From the NCBI RefSeq assembly GCF_030719035.1, contig NZ_CP132203.1:4606501-4670500 (forward strand): 64,000 nt of DNA. Reading direction: 5' to 3'. The position numbers and the translations under genes are program-made. Below the pieces are notes generated by a model that saw only the letters and a program-made list of their open reading frames with translations, searched no databases and was not told the DNA's origin. This document shows positions 12,201 to 18,298 of the stretch, piece after piece. This stretch comes from Hahella sp. HNIBRBA332 (lineage in GTDB: Bacteria > Pseudomonadota > Gammaproteobacteria > Pseudomonadales > Oleiphilaceae). How positions within the stretch are numbered: position 1 is the first letter of the stretch; each line of letters begins with the position of its first letter.

Positions 12201-15200
12201 TGACCTTTGACGTCATACACCAGCCGGGAATGGGTAGTCGGGGTTTTACCGCTGACGAAGCTTTGCAGTGCGCTTTCACTAAAGTCTGCGCCGGCGTAGG
12301 CCGCATTAAAGCTCCGCTTCTCCGTCACCCGCCCTTGGGCGTCATAGCGGTTCTCGGTAACATACCCCAAAGCGTCGAGGGTGAAGCGCGCCTGGCCTCT
12401 CGCGTCATAGATCACGCGGGATTTAGAAAGAATTGTTTTGCCACTGACAAAGGATTGCAGATCGTTTTCGGTAACGGTCGAAGCGGTATAAGCGCCGTCG
12501 TAACTGAGCGTTTCAATTACCCGACCCAGGCTGTCGTAACGGGTCTCCGTCACCTGGCCCAGAGCATCGACAGTGAAGCGCACCTGGCCTTTCACGTCGT
12601 AGACCAGTCGGGAATGGGCAGCGGGCGTTTTGCCGCTGACGAAGCTCTGCAGGGCGCTTTCGGTAAAAGCAGCGCCCGTGTAAGCATGGCTGTAGTTGAG
12701 TTTCTCGGTTATACGACCCAAGGCGTCGTAGCGGCTCTCCGTGACTTGTCCCAAGGCGTCGATGGTGAAACGCGCCTGGCCTTTGGCGTCGTAAATCACG
12801 CGCTCGCGGCTGCGCTCACTGTTCTGCGTCGCTGTTCCGCTCATCCAGACATCGCCAATCGCCGAGCCCTGTGCGTATAGGTTCGCCTGCGCCACATAGG
12901 TCTGCGTGGCGTCCACCGCATCCTTCAGGGTATGAATCAGGACGTAGTTATCCTGCCCCTTGCGTTGCAACAGAATGCGGGCGTCGCCGTCCTTCAGCTC
13001 AATCCGGAAACGGTCTCCCGCCTCCACGAACTGCATCGTCGCCGGCGCGATCTGCGTTCCCTTGTATTGAATCAGAACGCTGTGCTTCTCCGCCGCCGCG
13101 CCGTCACGGTCGCGAATAAACACGCCCAGGTCGATTTCCTTAAAGTAGTCGTTCCCCGACAACCGCTCTTCCGGGTTCAGGTTGAAGCCCACTACACCCA
13201 GGGATTGGCCATTGACCAGTTGGTCTACGGTGAATTCCAGAACGCCTTCGCCGCCCGTCAGGCCGCTTCCCGCGATTGCGCGGCCTGCGGTCAGACTCGC
13301 CGGTCCGGTGCGCGTCAGGCGTCCTCCTTGCTGGGACACCGCCGCATCCGTTCCCCAGTTCAATAACTGAGGCAGGCGCGACGCCAGATCCGCAGAAGCG
13401 GCGTCCACCGGATGCGCGTAGCGGCTCTTGTTAACCACCCGCCCTTGCGCGTCATACTCGAATTCCGTGATGTAGCCCAGAGCGTCGACCTCAAAGCGCA
13501 CCTGCCCCCTCGCGTCATACACCAAACGAGAATGCGAAGCCGGGGTTGCGCCGTTCGCGAACGTCTGCAGGGCGCTTTCGGTGAAAACGCCGCCCGCGTA
13601 GGCGTGGCTATAGCTGAGTTTTTCGGTTACACGGTCCAGGGCATCGTAGCGGTTCTCCGTGACGTAGCCTTGCGCGTCCACCTCGAAGCGCGCCTGTCCC
13701 TTTGCGTCATAAACGTAGCGGGTGGCGACGCCCGCGCTGTGATAGTCCGCGTCGCCGCTGAGCGCCACCGCCTCAATGGCCGCGCCCGCGCCGTACAGGT
13801 TGGTTTGCGCCGTGTAGTTCGCGTTTGCGTCCACCACGCCCGTGAGGGTCTGAATCAGCGTGAAGCCGTGCTGGCCAGAGCGCTGAAGCAGGATGCGCGC
13901 GTCCGCGCCCCACATTTCGATGCGCAGGCGGTCGCCAACCTTGATCGGCGTCGCCGAGGGCGGCTCCGTGCGCACGCCGTTCACCTGAATCATCAGGCTG
14001 TGGCCCTGAGAACCCGCGCCGTCCGGGTCGCGGATGAAGACGCCCAGGTCCACTTCGTTCAGGTAATCGTTCCCGGTCAGGACGGTCTCCGGGTTCTTGT
14101 TGAAGCCCACCGCGCCCAGGGAGGCGCCGGTCGGCAGCGCCGCCACGGTAAACTCCAGCGCGCCGCGGCCTTGTTGCAGCGCTTCGTTCGCCACCGCCCG
14201 GCCTCCGCTGAGCCCGGTGGCGGCGCTCTTGATAATCCGTCCCGCGTCGATCTGCACGACGCCATCGCCACGCCAGCTCGGCGCATGCGCCGCCAGCGAC
14301 GCCAGGTTGGCGGCGTTCAGGTCCGCCGCCTTGTCGTAGCGGGTCTTCTTCGCAACACGCCCTTGTCCGTCGTACTCGTAGCCGGTGACATAACCCTGGG
14401 CGTCGATTTCGAAACGCACCTGGCCCTCAGCGTCGTAGAAGCGTCGCGTGGTGATCGCGCTCTGGCCCCCGGCGAAGGTCTCCAGCGCCGCCAGACTGAC
14501 GTCGGCGCCGCGATAGGCGGTCTCATAGCGACGCGACTGCGTCACCCGCCCCAGGGCGTCATAGCGGTTCTCCGTGACGTAACCCAGGGTGTCGATCTCA
14601 AAGCGCACCCGGTCCTGGCCGTCATAGACGTAATGGGTCTGCGCGCCCTGCGCGTCCACTCTGCGGATCACCCGGCCCTGGGCGTCGTAATACTGTTGCG
14701 CCTTGCCCAGCAGCACGCCGCCGGCGTCGCGCTCCACCACGTCGATCAGCGCGCCGGCGCTGTTGTACGTCTTCACGCTTTGCAGGCCCGCCGCATCGCG
14801 GCTCAGGATGGTCGCGCCCTGGTATTCGGTCTGCGTGGTCACCGCGCCCAGCGCGTCCTTCACCGACAGCAGCCGGCCCAGGCCGTCGTAGACGTACAGC
14901 GTTTCTCCGGTGCGATGCCCCAGGCTCTCCGGGGCCGCGCTCGCGTTCTCCGTCAGCGCCGCCTGGTCGGGGTTGACCTGCTTCAGCAGGCGCCCTTCCG
15001 CGTCGTAGATAAAGTGCGTCGTCGCCGCGCCGATTCCCGCGCCCGTGGCGTCGGTCTTGCTGTAGCGGGTCTGACGGCTCAGCTGGCCGCGGAAGTCGTA
15101 GACGTATTCCGTGAGAGTGGTTCCCTGCGCCCGGGCGGCGCCCGTCCAGGTCTTCAGAGAGCCTTCGGTCAGCGCCTGATCGTGAGCCAGACCGCTCAGA

Positions 15201-16579
15201 TCGTAGCGCGCCAGATACCCCTGGGTCGCCGTCAACTGGCCCTGGTTGTTGTAGCGGAATTCGGTGACGCCGCCCTGGGCGTCCACGCGGTAGCGCAAAC
15301 GGTGTTCGCTGTCGTAAACGTAGCGCTGGGTGGCGCCGTCCGTCGTTTCCGTCAGGGTCTGGTTCTGGGCGTTATAGGTGTAGTCAGTGGCGCGGCCCAA
15401 ACGGTCGGTATGGGTCAGCAGATTGCCCATGGCGTCGTAGCGGTAGGTCTCGCTGTGGCCGTCGGCGTCCGTGCTCTGGATGAGGTTGTCGTCGGCGTCG
15501 TAGGCGTAGCGGCGCACGCTCTGGGCGCCGTCCTGTTGCGGCAGGCGCAGCTCCACCAGGCGCGCGCGTTCGTCGTAGCGCAGCACCGTCTGCAGGCCGC
15601 TCAGCGTCGCTGGGTCCAGCACCCGCGTCACCGTCGCCGTGCGCTGCGCCAGATCATAGGCGTAGGCGGTGACGATGGCGTCCGCGCCGTCGCCCTGGGT
15701 GACCCGGGTCACCCGGTATTCGCCGCCGATGTTCTGGTACTGGAAGCTCACTGATACGCCGTCGCTGGCCTGCATCTTCGCCACGCGTTTGCTGTCGCCG
15801 TCGTAGCTGTAGCGCGTCACGAAAGTACGGCCGTCGCCGATGCTGTTGTCCGCCGGGGTCAGGTCCACCGTCACCGTCGTCAGACGGCCCTGGGCGTCAT
15901 AGCCGTAATAGGTCTGGTTGCGTTGCGCGCCGTCCGCGCCCACCGTCTTCACCAGCACCGCCCGCCCAGAGCCGTCGTACTGAATCTCCAGTTTCTCCCC
16001 CGACGCCGTCGTCAGGGTCGTCGCGGCCGCGCTGCGGCTGATGGTCACCCGTCCCGGTTCGTCGCGATGGGCCAGCGCGCTCAGTTTGCCCTGCCAGCTG
16101 TACACTTCCTGCGCGCCGCTCTCGCCTTCCGTCCACAGGAACGCGTCAGCGCCGGTTCCGCCGCGGAATTCCAGGGTGTCGTGAGCGCCTTCGCCGACGC
16201 TGGAGACATACAGTCCGCGGCTCTCGTCATAACGATAGTCTGTGCGGCTGCCGTCGCCGGCGATCCGCGTGATCACGCTGCCGGCTTTGTTCAGATTGCC
16301 GCCGTTGAATTCCAGGCGCTGGTTGAAGCTGAAGTAGAAGTTGTCGCCGTTGTCGTCGGTGAAGCGGCCCTGGCTGTTGTAGGTGCGGATCAGGCTGGCG
16401 TCGCGCCCTGCGCCTAACAGCAGTTCATCGCGGCGCTGCAGCACCAGGTTGCCCGTGGCCGCATTGACGTAGACCCGCTCGCCGCCCTGGCCCACGCCCG
16501 CTTGCGACAGTCCCGCCCCCGCGCCTGACAAGGCCGCGCCAAACAATCCCAGACCTTCCCCTGATACAACCGCAACCAT
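299..16579 (-). CDS. Giant RHS/YD-repeat protein with LysM domain and C-terminal HExxH metallopeptidase-like toxin domain
   Basis: The protein has 5426 residues; the start is ATG 16579 with TAGGAG eight bases upstream. YD repeats of the form YDxxGR fill roughly residues 50-4550 and should form an RHS shell. Three jelly-roll-like inserts of about 150 residues interrupt the repeats (DNA about 14290-13740, 13370-12840 and 11290-10790). A non-YD stretch covers about residues 3310-3900. After the shell come a LysM domain (4695-4743, starting YYVVSEGDTLQSVALSVWGD), a hinge of seven prolines with KKKC (about 4774-4784), a hydrophobic segment (about 4786-4806) and an Ala/Gly-rich region. The C-terminus has HEVRH at 5345-5349 and a possible third ligand in EKEVFATS (Glu5392), so a gluzincin-like peptidase is inferred. 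No PAAR, VgrG or signal peptide is visible, so the export route is unknown. The last 1.3 kb of coding DNA is AT-rich compared with the core, as expected of an exchangeable toxin tip. Confidence 0.93.
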   Translation of the reverse strand: MVAVVSGEGLGLFGAALSGAGAGLSQAGVGQGGERVYVNAATGNLVLQRRDELLLGAGRDASLIRTYNSQGRFTDDNGDNFYFSFNQRLEFNGGNLNKAGSVITRIAGDGSRTDYRYDESRGLYVSSVGEGAHDTLEFRGGTGADAFLWTEGESGAQEVYSWQGKLSALAHRDEPGRVTISRSAAATTLTTASGEKLEIQYDGSGRAVLVKTVGADGAQRNQTYYGYDAQGRLTTVTVDLTPADNSIGDGRTFVTRYSYDGDSKRVAKMQASDGVSVSFQYQNIGGEYRVTRVTQGDGADAIVTAYAYDLAQRTATVTRVLDPATLSGLQTVLRYDERARLVELRLPQQDGAQSVRRYAYDADDNLIQSTDADGHSETYRYDAMGNLLTHTDRLGRATDYTYNAQNQTLTETTDGATQRYVYDSEHRLRYRVDAQGGVTEFRYNNQGQLTATQGYLARYDLSGLAHDQALTEGSLKTWTGAARAQGTTLTEYVYDFRGQLSRQTRYSKTDATGAGIGAATTHFIYDAEGRLLKQVNPDQAALTENASAAPESLGHRTGETLYVYDGLGRLLSVKDALGAVTTQTEYQGATILSRDAAGLQSVKTYNSAGALIDVVERDAGGVLLGKAQQYYDAQGRVIRRVDAQGAQTHYVYDGQDRVRFEIDTLGYVTENRYDALGRVTQSRRYETAYRGADVSLAALETFAGGQSAITTRRFYDAEGQVRFEIDAQGYVTGYEYDGQGRVAKKTRYDKAADLNAANLASLAAHAPSWRGDGVVQIDAGRIIKSAATGLSGGRAVANEALQQGRGALEFTVAALPTGASLGAVGFNKNPETVLTGNDYLNEVDLGVFIRDPDGAGSQGHSLMIQVNGVRTEPPSATPIKVGDRLRIEMWGADARILLQRSGQHGFTLIQTLTGVVDANANYTAQTNLYGAGAAIEAVALSGDADYHSAGVATRYVYDAKGQARFEVDAQGYVTENRYDALDRVTEKLSYSHAYAGGVFTESALQTFANGATPASHSRLVYDARGQVRFEVDALGYITEFEYDAQGRVVNKSRYAHPVDAASADLASRLPQLLNWGTDAAVSQQGGRLTRTGPASLTAGRAIAGSGLTGGEGVLEFTVDQLVNGQSLGVVGFNLNPEERLSGNDYFKEIDLGVFIRDRDGAAAEKHSVLIQYKGTQIAPATMQFVEAGDRFRIELKDGDARILLQRKGQDNYVLIHTLKDAVDATQTYVAQANLYAQGSAIGDVWMSGTATQNSERSRERVIYDAKGQARFTIDALGQVTESRYDALGRITEKLNYSHAYTGAAFTESALQSFVSGKTPAAHSRLVYDVKGQVRFTVDALGQVTETRYDSLGRVIETLSYDGAYTASTVTENDLQSFVSGKTILSKSRVIYDARGQARFTLDALGYVTENRYDAQGRVTEKRSFNAAYAGADFSESALQSFVSGKTPTTHSRLVYDVKGQARFTVDALGQVTESRYDALGRVTEKLNYSSAYTGAAFTESALQTFISGQTSASHSRLVYDAKSQVRFTIDALGQVTENRYDALGRVTEKLSYSHAYTGGVFTESALQTFANGETPASHSRLVYDAKSQVRFTIDALGQVTETRYDALGRAVETRIYDGAYTGGSASESGLQSFVSGKPSHTQSRVVYDAKGQARFTIDALGYVTENRYDALGQVAEKLSYDRAYAGPDYSEAALTQFASAQSQPRSGRLVYDAKGQARFEIDALGHVTEREYDAAGRVIATYQYNGALPADVAYTEAGVEQWLPQAAEWSKRTGPLVGGSSRIEQLDVPEARDFTGSVRSRQSIRGEGYVEFSLPSEGVNAVFCGLSEKDGGTTYEDLNFAFYRKQGGVVRCYEDSTKVKELGVLPGDTRYRIELKNGKVNYYIKRETDAGFTLVYTSAKVADSSKAYAIDSSFYKGGSLLKDVVIGTRLDAPAGRVNVSRTAYDARGLARFSLNALGQVTETRYDAAGRATQTLRYETAYSGADYSEAALAQFVAGETRAQHAYMVYDSLGQARFKLDHQGHITELEYDHNGQVTRTLSYVAAYDLSQPLTAAALETYVQGHASAGDRVEQVFYDARGLEIYRIDAGGRLIEQEYDHAGRLTHRVRYAASLNLGTAATLTQVTQAADAHRSAAANQHSRRVYDALGRLRYSLDGENYVSETLYNGQGQVTEERRYAAPWTQAATLSALSGLHPDAETRITRYAYDDAGRKISQSQRLMTGGAETWITESYAYDAHGNRTAVTDARGNVTTFAYDADNRLIAKLTPKDSVDDADISASARKGAVTRYQYDGFDNLIQESQYITEVSIHERTAADYATANVPANNDPVSGDRHTRYEYDALNRQERIRTPELNGVSTLTRKEYDRYGNVTALIEAEGSALERTTRYEFDDLNRVVKETKAFGTANASSTGYVYDAFGQVERVIDPRAYALVESNDAWAQEMRALIRSVASGGSVNRAEAMALQIPAHLKTQLYSLPDKAENLNSFHKQALYELYSRQQRFDTLGRKISETDANGQVKSTTYDAFGNIAKVIDGVGKTGYFYYDSLNRLRYSVDPAGYVIENQYTSTGKVKSKIEHYAPITLSGLNESTALSVIAGRISSVNTGAVNPNAHIYQVGGRTDYVFDTLDRVSDIVYRHTQLDGAVKNYVERFEYDKAGNRIRMVDKLQNYQQGQGVVETQAYRYVYDAANRLIKEVTPAVRVYRANDDRSVTLLANAGVETRYQYDALGNKVKVTQAANIAEQSRTTEYRYDKLNREILRIDQAMDGIYDAAANATYNNVSLHTRTEYDQMGQVVATTRQAHQNGTTPVGAARVERYGYNALSQQIWAVNADFGLSAMTYDAAGNRIQVRQYGERLTLGYGATEVSALMNKDSDDYRELNTYYDRENRVIATRTRDEQLFDLNAVIHGGGEDTERTGYYVGAQTTQSYYDGNGQVVKSVDANYQPTYYFYDDRGNRILQVDPLGVAIAWEYDYRGSVTKETQFAVPLKGTTLQALAADQSSRSAPTLIAEAKTDPAPSSDPDKPAPRNADNRVTEFRYDNLGRKVQEIKKGVAYSAIDKSSGALSHTSGDLVTAYTYDGMGNVVKVVRPGVNHVTEFTYDNLGRQETQTGETFTDFEGDTVRRRQSQSYNAFGEQVSISATAVRADGGAFSSSREGVSADRKTKQTRTEIHVLDRLGRTITSLDADNRRIQYNYDSYGNVTRQQTLVGGYSSGSTHNRTLDVFFIYDAQDQEIKRWEVDPTYLSETVSSEVRYNSYGEIEAKGKAGQWQEQFVYDHIGRVLKTNKDNGAWKLYLYDANGKATMEMLTIDSFELDGKTVTLKDIKSAADAAKLSPKDVQIRVSVYDAKGQLTDVVEPPMTFEGLSGEIRWKGAEGVQGQPGYDSGTAPTLGPWVGAGEPSLGLAPVDTKTIAAGMPVRDTVWININDPETDSIAKIQQKYGTGEKTTVGTVPGFDPNDDSVATQEIQLAKIDVNLRENSAALNISLLDSEVKSWKLTYLSLDEHIVDSGVREGASSEQLELLGLKAARYGYRLELRDDKGGVLGELVGDRLATEQDKTPSAWVLPVENQTATVTMTAKKVVKTIVDKYVDSNNYANTKTTVQTEYVLKAETRISDRWVEYDNNGAVATEKWVTSARSIESHKFQEKVDLEQTRRLHSESSSIYASRRTNESQLPVGEVLYSPSSSIKIKQTGNGMWSESEYEITVPEIRALQGEILVLRIANGYNGAVDLEVTPGRTTRIRDLPMLPPKYMSLYRGNELIINREVEFQVNGGFELNSILNVPPLISFSNFGADARSLNGEFFVAGQQFHPRLSTFNSNKIVWNLEEIYDRPLHVDAWVTNASGEHLSQLKLSRDSIASNLVVLREFDYIHGGGSLWEETWKGHSESAQGTQTTAPWSGNTLQNSYLRSLAYHYVKSAGATTQDEGFNATYGSVEGNIIRRQNRYNAFGDVVAEVDGRRTKEKYDSKGDLVYDEHGQPVQVAVSGNVTRYEYNQLGKLVREVKPETDINPEKSDAVRARPITSYYYNELGEQVAVRDARSHYTGDVYYKKQVVENGQVVKSYDRTGATKSFAYDIYGAKRTEVTELGQRIQYGYDAVGNLTSQKRFNAAGQFYAQDSYGYDSLGNRITHTDAAGNTETYLYDGVGRVREHASFAGRKTRYAYRYIESIGGGLGGYEKITQTGMYGGSGELNRITDQSDYFGRARLHNDLGGHVFSYDYNQAGWLMRQTGNTALSESQSRHSAARNNQDIEYRYYANGYLKEVIDRGAGTKASYQYDKNGNRTLEAYYDLAHDADSASTDGYSDYLPYQVARIYYDELNRVKQVVDPSFDIKYGYDANGNRRFTDTKYLEYTDASGARPAKDPQTFFYLYDKEDRFNITMGRRRGSNGGYVIDQGNTGYAIQYYADGNRKSAESNLLDNNGVAAYSYERYDYGDLGTVDRVFLKTAPGGVESLRAKRVHNNVGHMQTYTEYDASFNVTSHHGYTYDKDGVVDKDTTYKDATDLTKKKSELDYNYLMDGKTIKNVIQTNYESDGTSMETQITTSYIYDDYDKWDSFKATEVRIGGTGSKDYLKVGWKEGRSVYTYDANGYNTYLLDGHTGRSIDYVTNYQGRVLRRQELNRDERVSENKSPYVRRFYFANNKVIGDVGNDPVPSRFDYAQALAQQDANKHNDIRERVTPTTSADFDQNYQPINPNYPGRSPSYYVVSEGDTLQSVALSVWGDSSLWYILADVNGLNGSEKLVAGFNLKVPNVVTNIHNNSETFRPYDPGLALGDTSPTLPDPPPPPPPKKKCGFKAFLVIVIAVAIAVLVTPAAIQGIGSLIGATVAESGAAAVAGGFVANGLGYTAVAAGGFAGGFLSSAASQLAAKEFGLQEHFSLRGAVRSGLTGAATAGANSYVKVNGWDQWAQNAATAGAAVGSNYLAGKATNLPTTFRWRDVATSFAAASVMSGIGVGDENAFYNKGLQGYVDGLLPSSIKNSSIARDVVQGLTAGAVSEAVRVAVYDSEDYRPDYVGMIAGVVGSTLGGLALSGVAKESQQSSAATVSATEKSYSDDYLYKYGIASLDGEGPVGPAYELNYLQERDETDSLLGEFQKDVDSGVELLISDALLKLDFSQTLFPEESSMMSRISELFSGITLDSVKEAIFPNITALGERGVEGSYWDGAIGVGKTHYNNMASMFNMLVKSSPLEFYNIGAKALGYEAPFQVDELYINDQELLGAASYEGISTIGGLFSLEKVGARVSARVNSVLARKLEGIGGGADSTFMRGKHVGTIDKSFIAIPYDKQVEASFSRIEEAFGSEYALKTRELFDSVRHKNFNSPGDMGYFSLTGKSPSISLNKQFGNSDIMALTILHEVRHLRQFNKVLKSLNLPVPTSTYEKVFNHYRARSAWERTFTLQEKEVFATSTNIWQANKLGLNEADKKIFVDYFNYWRGL
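11441..12784 (-). repeat. Seven exact-length 192-bp tandem repeats within the RHS gene
   Basis: The landmark GGCGTC (or a one- or two-base variant) that encodes part of YDAKGQ recurs at 11441, 11633, 11825, 12017, 12209, 12401, 12593 and 12785, always 192 bp apart with no indel. Each unit encodes 64 residues of the type VYDAKGQxRFTxDALGQVT followed by RYDALGRVxExLxY, AYTG and ESALQSFVSGKT. Neighbouring units are close to identical at DNA level, whereas YD repeats elsewhere in the gene have diverged. This points to recent duplication or ongoing homogenisation, and copy number may vary between strains. Confidence 0.9.
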
Positions 16580-16620
16580 TTGATGACTCCTAAATACTTC
16601 CGACTGACTTTTTTAACGCA

Positions 16621-16664
16621 TAAAAAAGCCGCTGACGGCAGACTTTGCGCCTGTCGTCAGCGGC
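16621..16664 (-). terminator. Intrinsic terminator in the RHS leader
   Basis: Read on the minus strand, GCCGCTGACG (16664-16655) pairs perfectly with CGTCAGCGGC (16637-16628) around a 17-base loop and runs into TTTTTTA. It lies only about 40 bases upstream of the RHS start codon, and I see no promoter in the short stretch after it. It may end transcripts from the binding-protein gene upstream, or act as a leader attenuator that RHS transcription must read through. Confidence 0.75.
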
Positions 16665-16729
16665 CTAGACAATAATAATGTTGTGTATAGCGCGCAGGAT
16701 GCTGCACTCTGTTCCATATCCCTATTGGA

Positions 16730-16741
16730 CACGATACCGCT
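16730..16741 (-). promoter_or_regulatory. ops-like element upstream of the RHS gene
   Basis: The minus strand reads AGCGGTATCGTG. It matches the RfaH-recruiting ops element (GGCGGTAGCGTG, from memory) at 10 of 12 positions and keeps the GGTA core. One mismatch replaces the G that pairs with C in the ops hairpin, which weakens the case. It sits about 65 bases before the leader terminator and about 150 bases before a 16-kb gene, the kind of target RfaH-type factors control. Confidence 0.3.
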
Positions 16742-16866
16742 CAATATTTAAACAAAACAAATAGTTAGTTTTAGCGTAGCGAGTTTACCCACCAAGAACA
16801 TTCAGTGACAAGTACTTTGTTTCTACTTCTGAACAATCAAAAATTAACGATATAAAACCAGCCAAG

Positions 16867-17640
16867 TCACTCGGCTGAACGGCCCACATACCGCCCATTA
16901 GCCGCATCATCCAACAGCCGTTCCAGCAGGCCGTTTTCCTGGACTATTTTGAGTCCTTTGTTGAAGGCGTTGCGCATTTTTTCTCCCCGTGGATTTTTGG
17001 TGAAGATCAGTCGGTAGGGCCAGGATTCGATGGGGGTGGGGTTGTAGGTGATGAGGTTGGATTCCTGGGGGAAGTTTTTGTGCAGGATATACAGGCCGAC
17101 GTATTTATCCAGTGAGAAGGCGTCTATGCGGCCGTTGAGTAGTTTGGCGAAGTTGAGGCGTTCGTCTGACACGACTTCCATTTCGAGATGGATCCCCTGC
17201 TCCTTAGCGGCTTCAAACCAAGGGTAGCTGGCGCTCATCAGGCCGCCGAATTTGAGTCCCACCAGATCCTTGTAGTCGCGCCACTGCATAGGCCGCGTTT
17301 TGGCGTAAAAGAAAACAGCGGAGCCTTCAAAAATCACATCGGAAAACAGGTAAACCTTTTCCCGTTCTTCAGTTTTCACCCACAGAATAGAAGTGTCCCA
17401 AAGTCCGTTTTCCACAAACAGCGCCACCCGGTTCCAAGGGAAAAAGCCAACCTCTACATCTACATTCGCGGCGTTAAAACAGACTTCCGCAATATGCGCC
17501 GCCAGACCGTAATGCGGCAGCTCTTCAGAGAGATAAGGCGGCCATTCGCCAATAGCGATGCGCGCCGTCTCAGCGGCGGATGAAGTGTACCCGGCGAAAA
17601 GGAGCGCCAATGCCAGGACTACGCCACGAGTTCGCGCCAT
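16867..17640 (-). CDS. Orphan periplasmic amino-acid-type solute-binding protein (SBP_bac_3)
   Basis: The protein has 257 residues with an N-terminal signal peptide (hydrophobic core LALALLFAG, likely cut after SSAAE). The mature start IAIGEWPPYLSEELPHYGLAAHI is typical of family 3 extracellular binding proteins, which capture polar amino acids or similar small ligands. No permease or ATPase gene lies next to it, so it may be an orphan sensor-type binding protein or work with a distant transporter. A paralog at 36222-37043 has the same G-WPPY and HYG blocks. Alone on its strand, it precedes the RHS gene by about 290 bases, with the leader terminator between them. The ligand cannot be predicted. 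Confidence 0.85.
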   Translation of the reverse strand: MARTRGVVLALALLFAGYTSSAAETARIAIGEWPPYLSEELPHYGLAAHIAEVCFNAANVDVEVGFFPWNRVALFVENGLWDTSILWVKTEEREKVYLFSDVIFEGSAVFFYAKTRPMQWRDYKDLVGLKFGGLMSASYPWFEAAKEQGIHLEMEVVSDERLNFAKLLNGRIDAFSLDKYVGLYILHKNFPQESNLITYNPTPIESWPYRLIFTKNPRGEKMRNAFNKGLKIVQENGLLERLLDDAANGRYVGRSAE

Positions 17641-17803
17641 AAGCTACTGAGACTCTACTGAGATTATTCTGTCTAGAAAGCATAAACAGCGACATCCAAA
17701 GGGGCAAGTTGGCGCATTTTCTGGAGCTGCTCATAAAGCTCATTCTTCAACTACACTGAACGCCATAGACAAATAATCGTAAAATGGCCTGGGAACTGTT
17801 CTT

Positions 17804-18298
17804 ATGACGACTCACTCCATGCCGCGCTTCTACCGTAAACTCCAAACCGCCTGGCGACTTCCGCGTCAGGAGAAGTTGTGGCTGGCGTTTTTGTTTCCGT
17901 ACAGCGCGGTGGTGTGTGTGATGATTTGGGGTCTACCGTTTCGGCGTTTCGCCTGGGTTTTGGGGCGCGCGTCTGCGAATCATGAGGCGCTGTTTCACGC
18001 CCCTGCAGAGCAGCAATTCTTGGCGCGACGCATTGGCGCTGTCTGCCGTTTGGTCGCCCGCTATACGCCGTGGGAATGCAAGTGTCTGGCGCAAGCGATT
18101 ATGGCCAGAACGCTGCTGGGGTTTTACAAAGCGCCTTACGTCATCCACCTGGGCGTTCTTAAAGAAAGCGGCTCCGATGGCGGTTTGAAAGCACATGCCT
18201 GGCTCAGAGTCGATGGAGCCATCATTACCGGTGGAGCCGACAGCGAGAGCTATGTGAAGGCTTCCACCTACCTGCCGCGCTTTTTATCATCCGAGTAA
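17804..18298 (+). CDS. Lasso-peptide B2-like transglutaminase-fold protease (McjB C-domain family), orphan
   Basis: The protein has 164 residues. The block WECKCLAQAIMARTLLGFY (from 90), the HAWLRVDG stretch (His131, Asp137) and the following ITGG are the signature of the lasso-peptide biosynthesis B2 family, whose Cys-His-Asp triad cleaves leader peptides. Cys94 is the likely nucleophile. The N-terminal 60 residues include a hydrophobic stretch (about 27-45). The start ATG overlaps the stop of a seven-codon ORF, so it is well fixed. No asparagine-synthetase-like cyclase, PqqD-like B1 or precursor gene is visible nearby. The only neighbour, a sulfotransferase, converges on it and overlaps by 12 bases. 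The substrate is unknown. Confidence 0.8.
   Translation: MTTHSMPRFYRKLQTAWRLPRQEKLWLAFLFPYSAVVCVMIWGLPFRRFAWVLGRASANHEALFHAPAEQQFLARRIGAVCRLVARYTPWECKCLAQAIMARTLLGFYKAPYVIHLGVLKESGSDGGLKAHAWLRVDGAIITGGADSESYVKASTYLPRFLSSE

Noticed and set aside
11441..12784. Regular repeats considered as a CRISPR array
   Set aside because: The 192-bp units are in frame, without unique spacers, and encode YD repeats.
6944..15754. Very long plus-strand open frames (6944-10387, 10391-12880, 13412-15754) antisense to the RHS gene
   Set aside because: They are mirror frames produced by the GC3-rich, repetitive YD codons. Their products are Arg/His/Val-rich with no domain, and they lack convincing ribosome sites.
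17784..17807. Seven-codon ORF (MAWELFL) overlapping the B2-like gene as ATGA, considered as a lasso precursor
   Set aside because: Too short to contain a leader and core peptide. At most it couples translation of the next gene.
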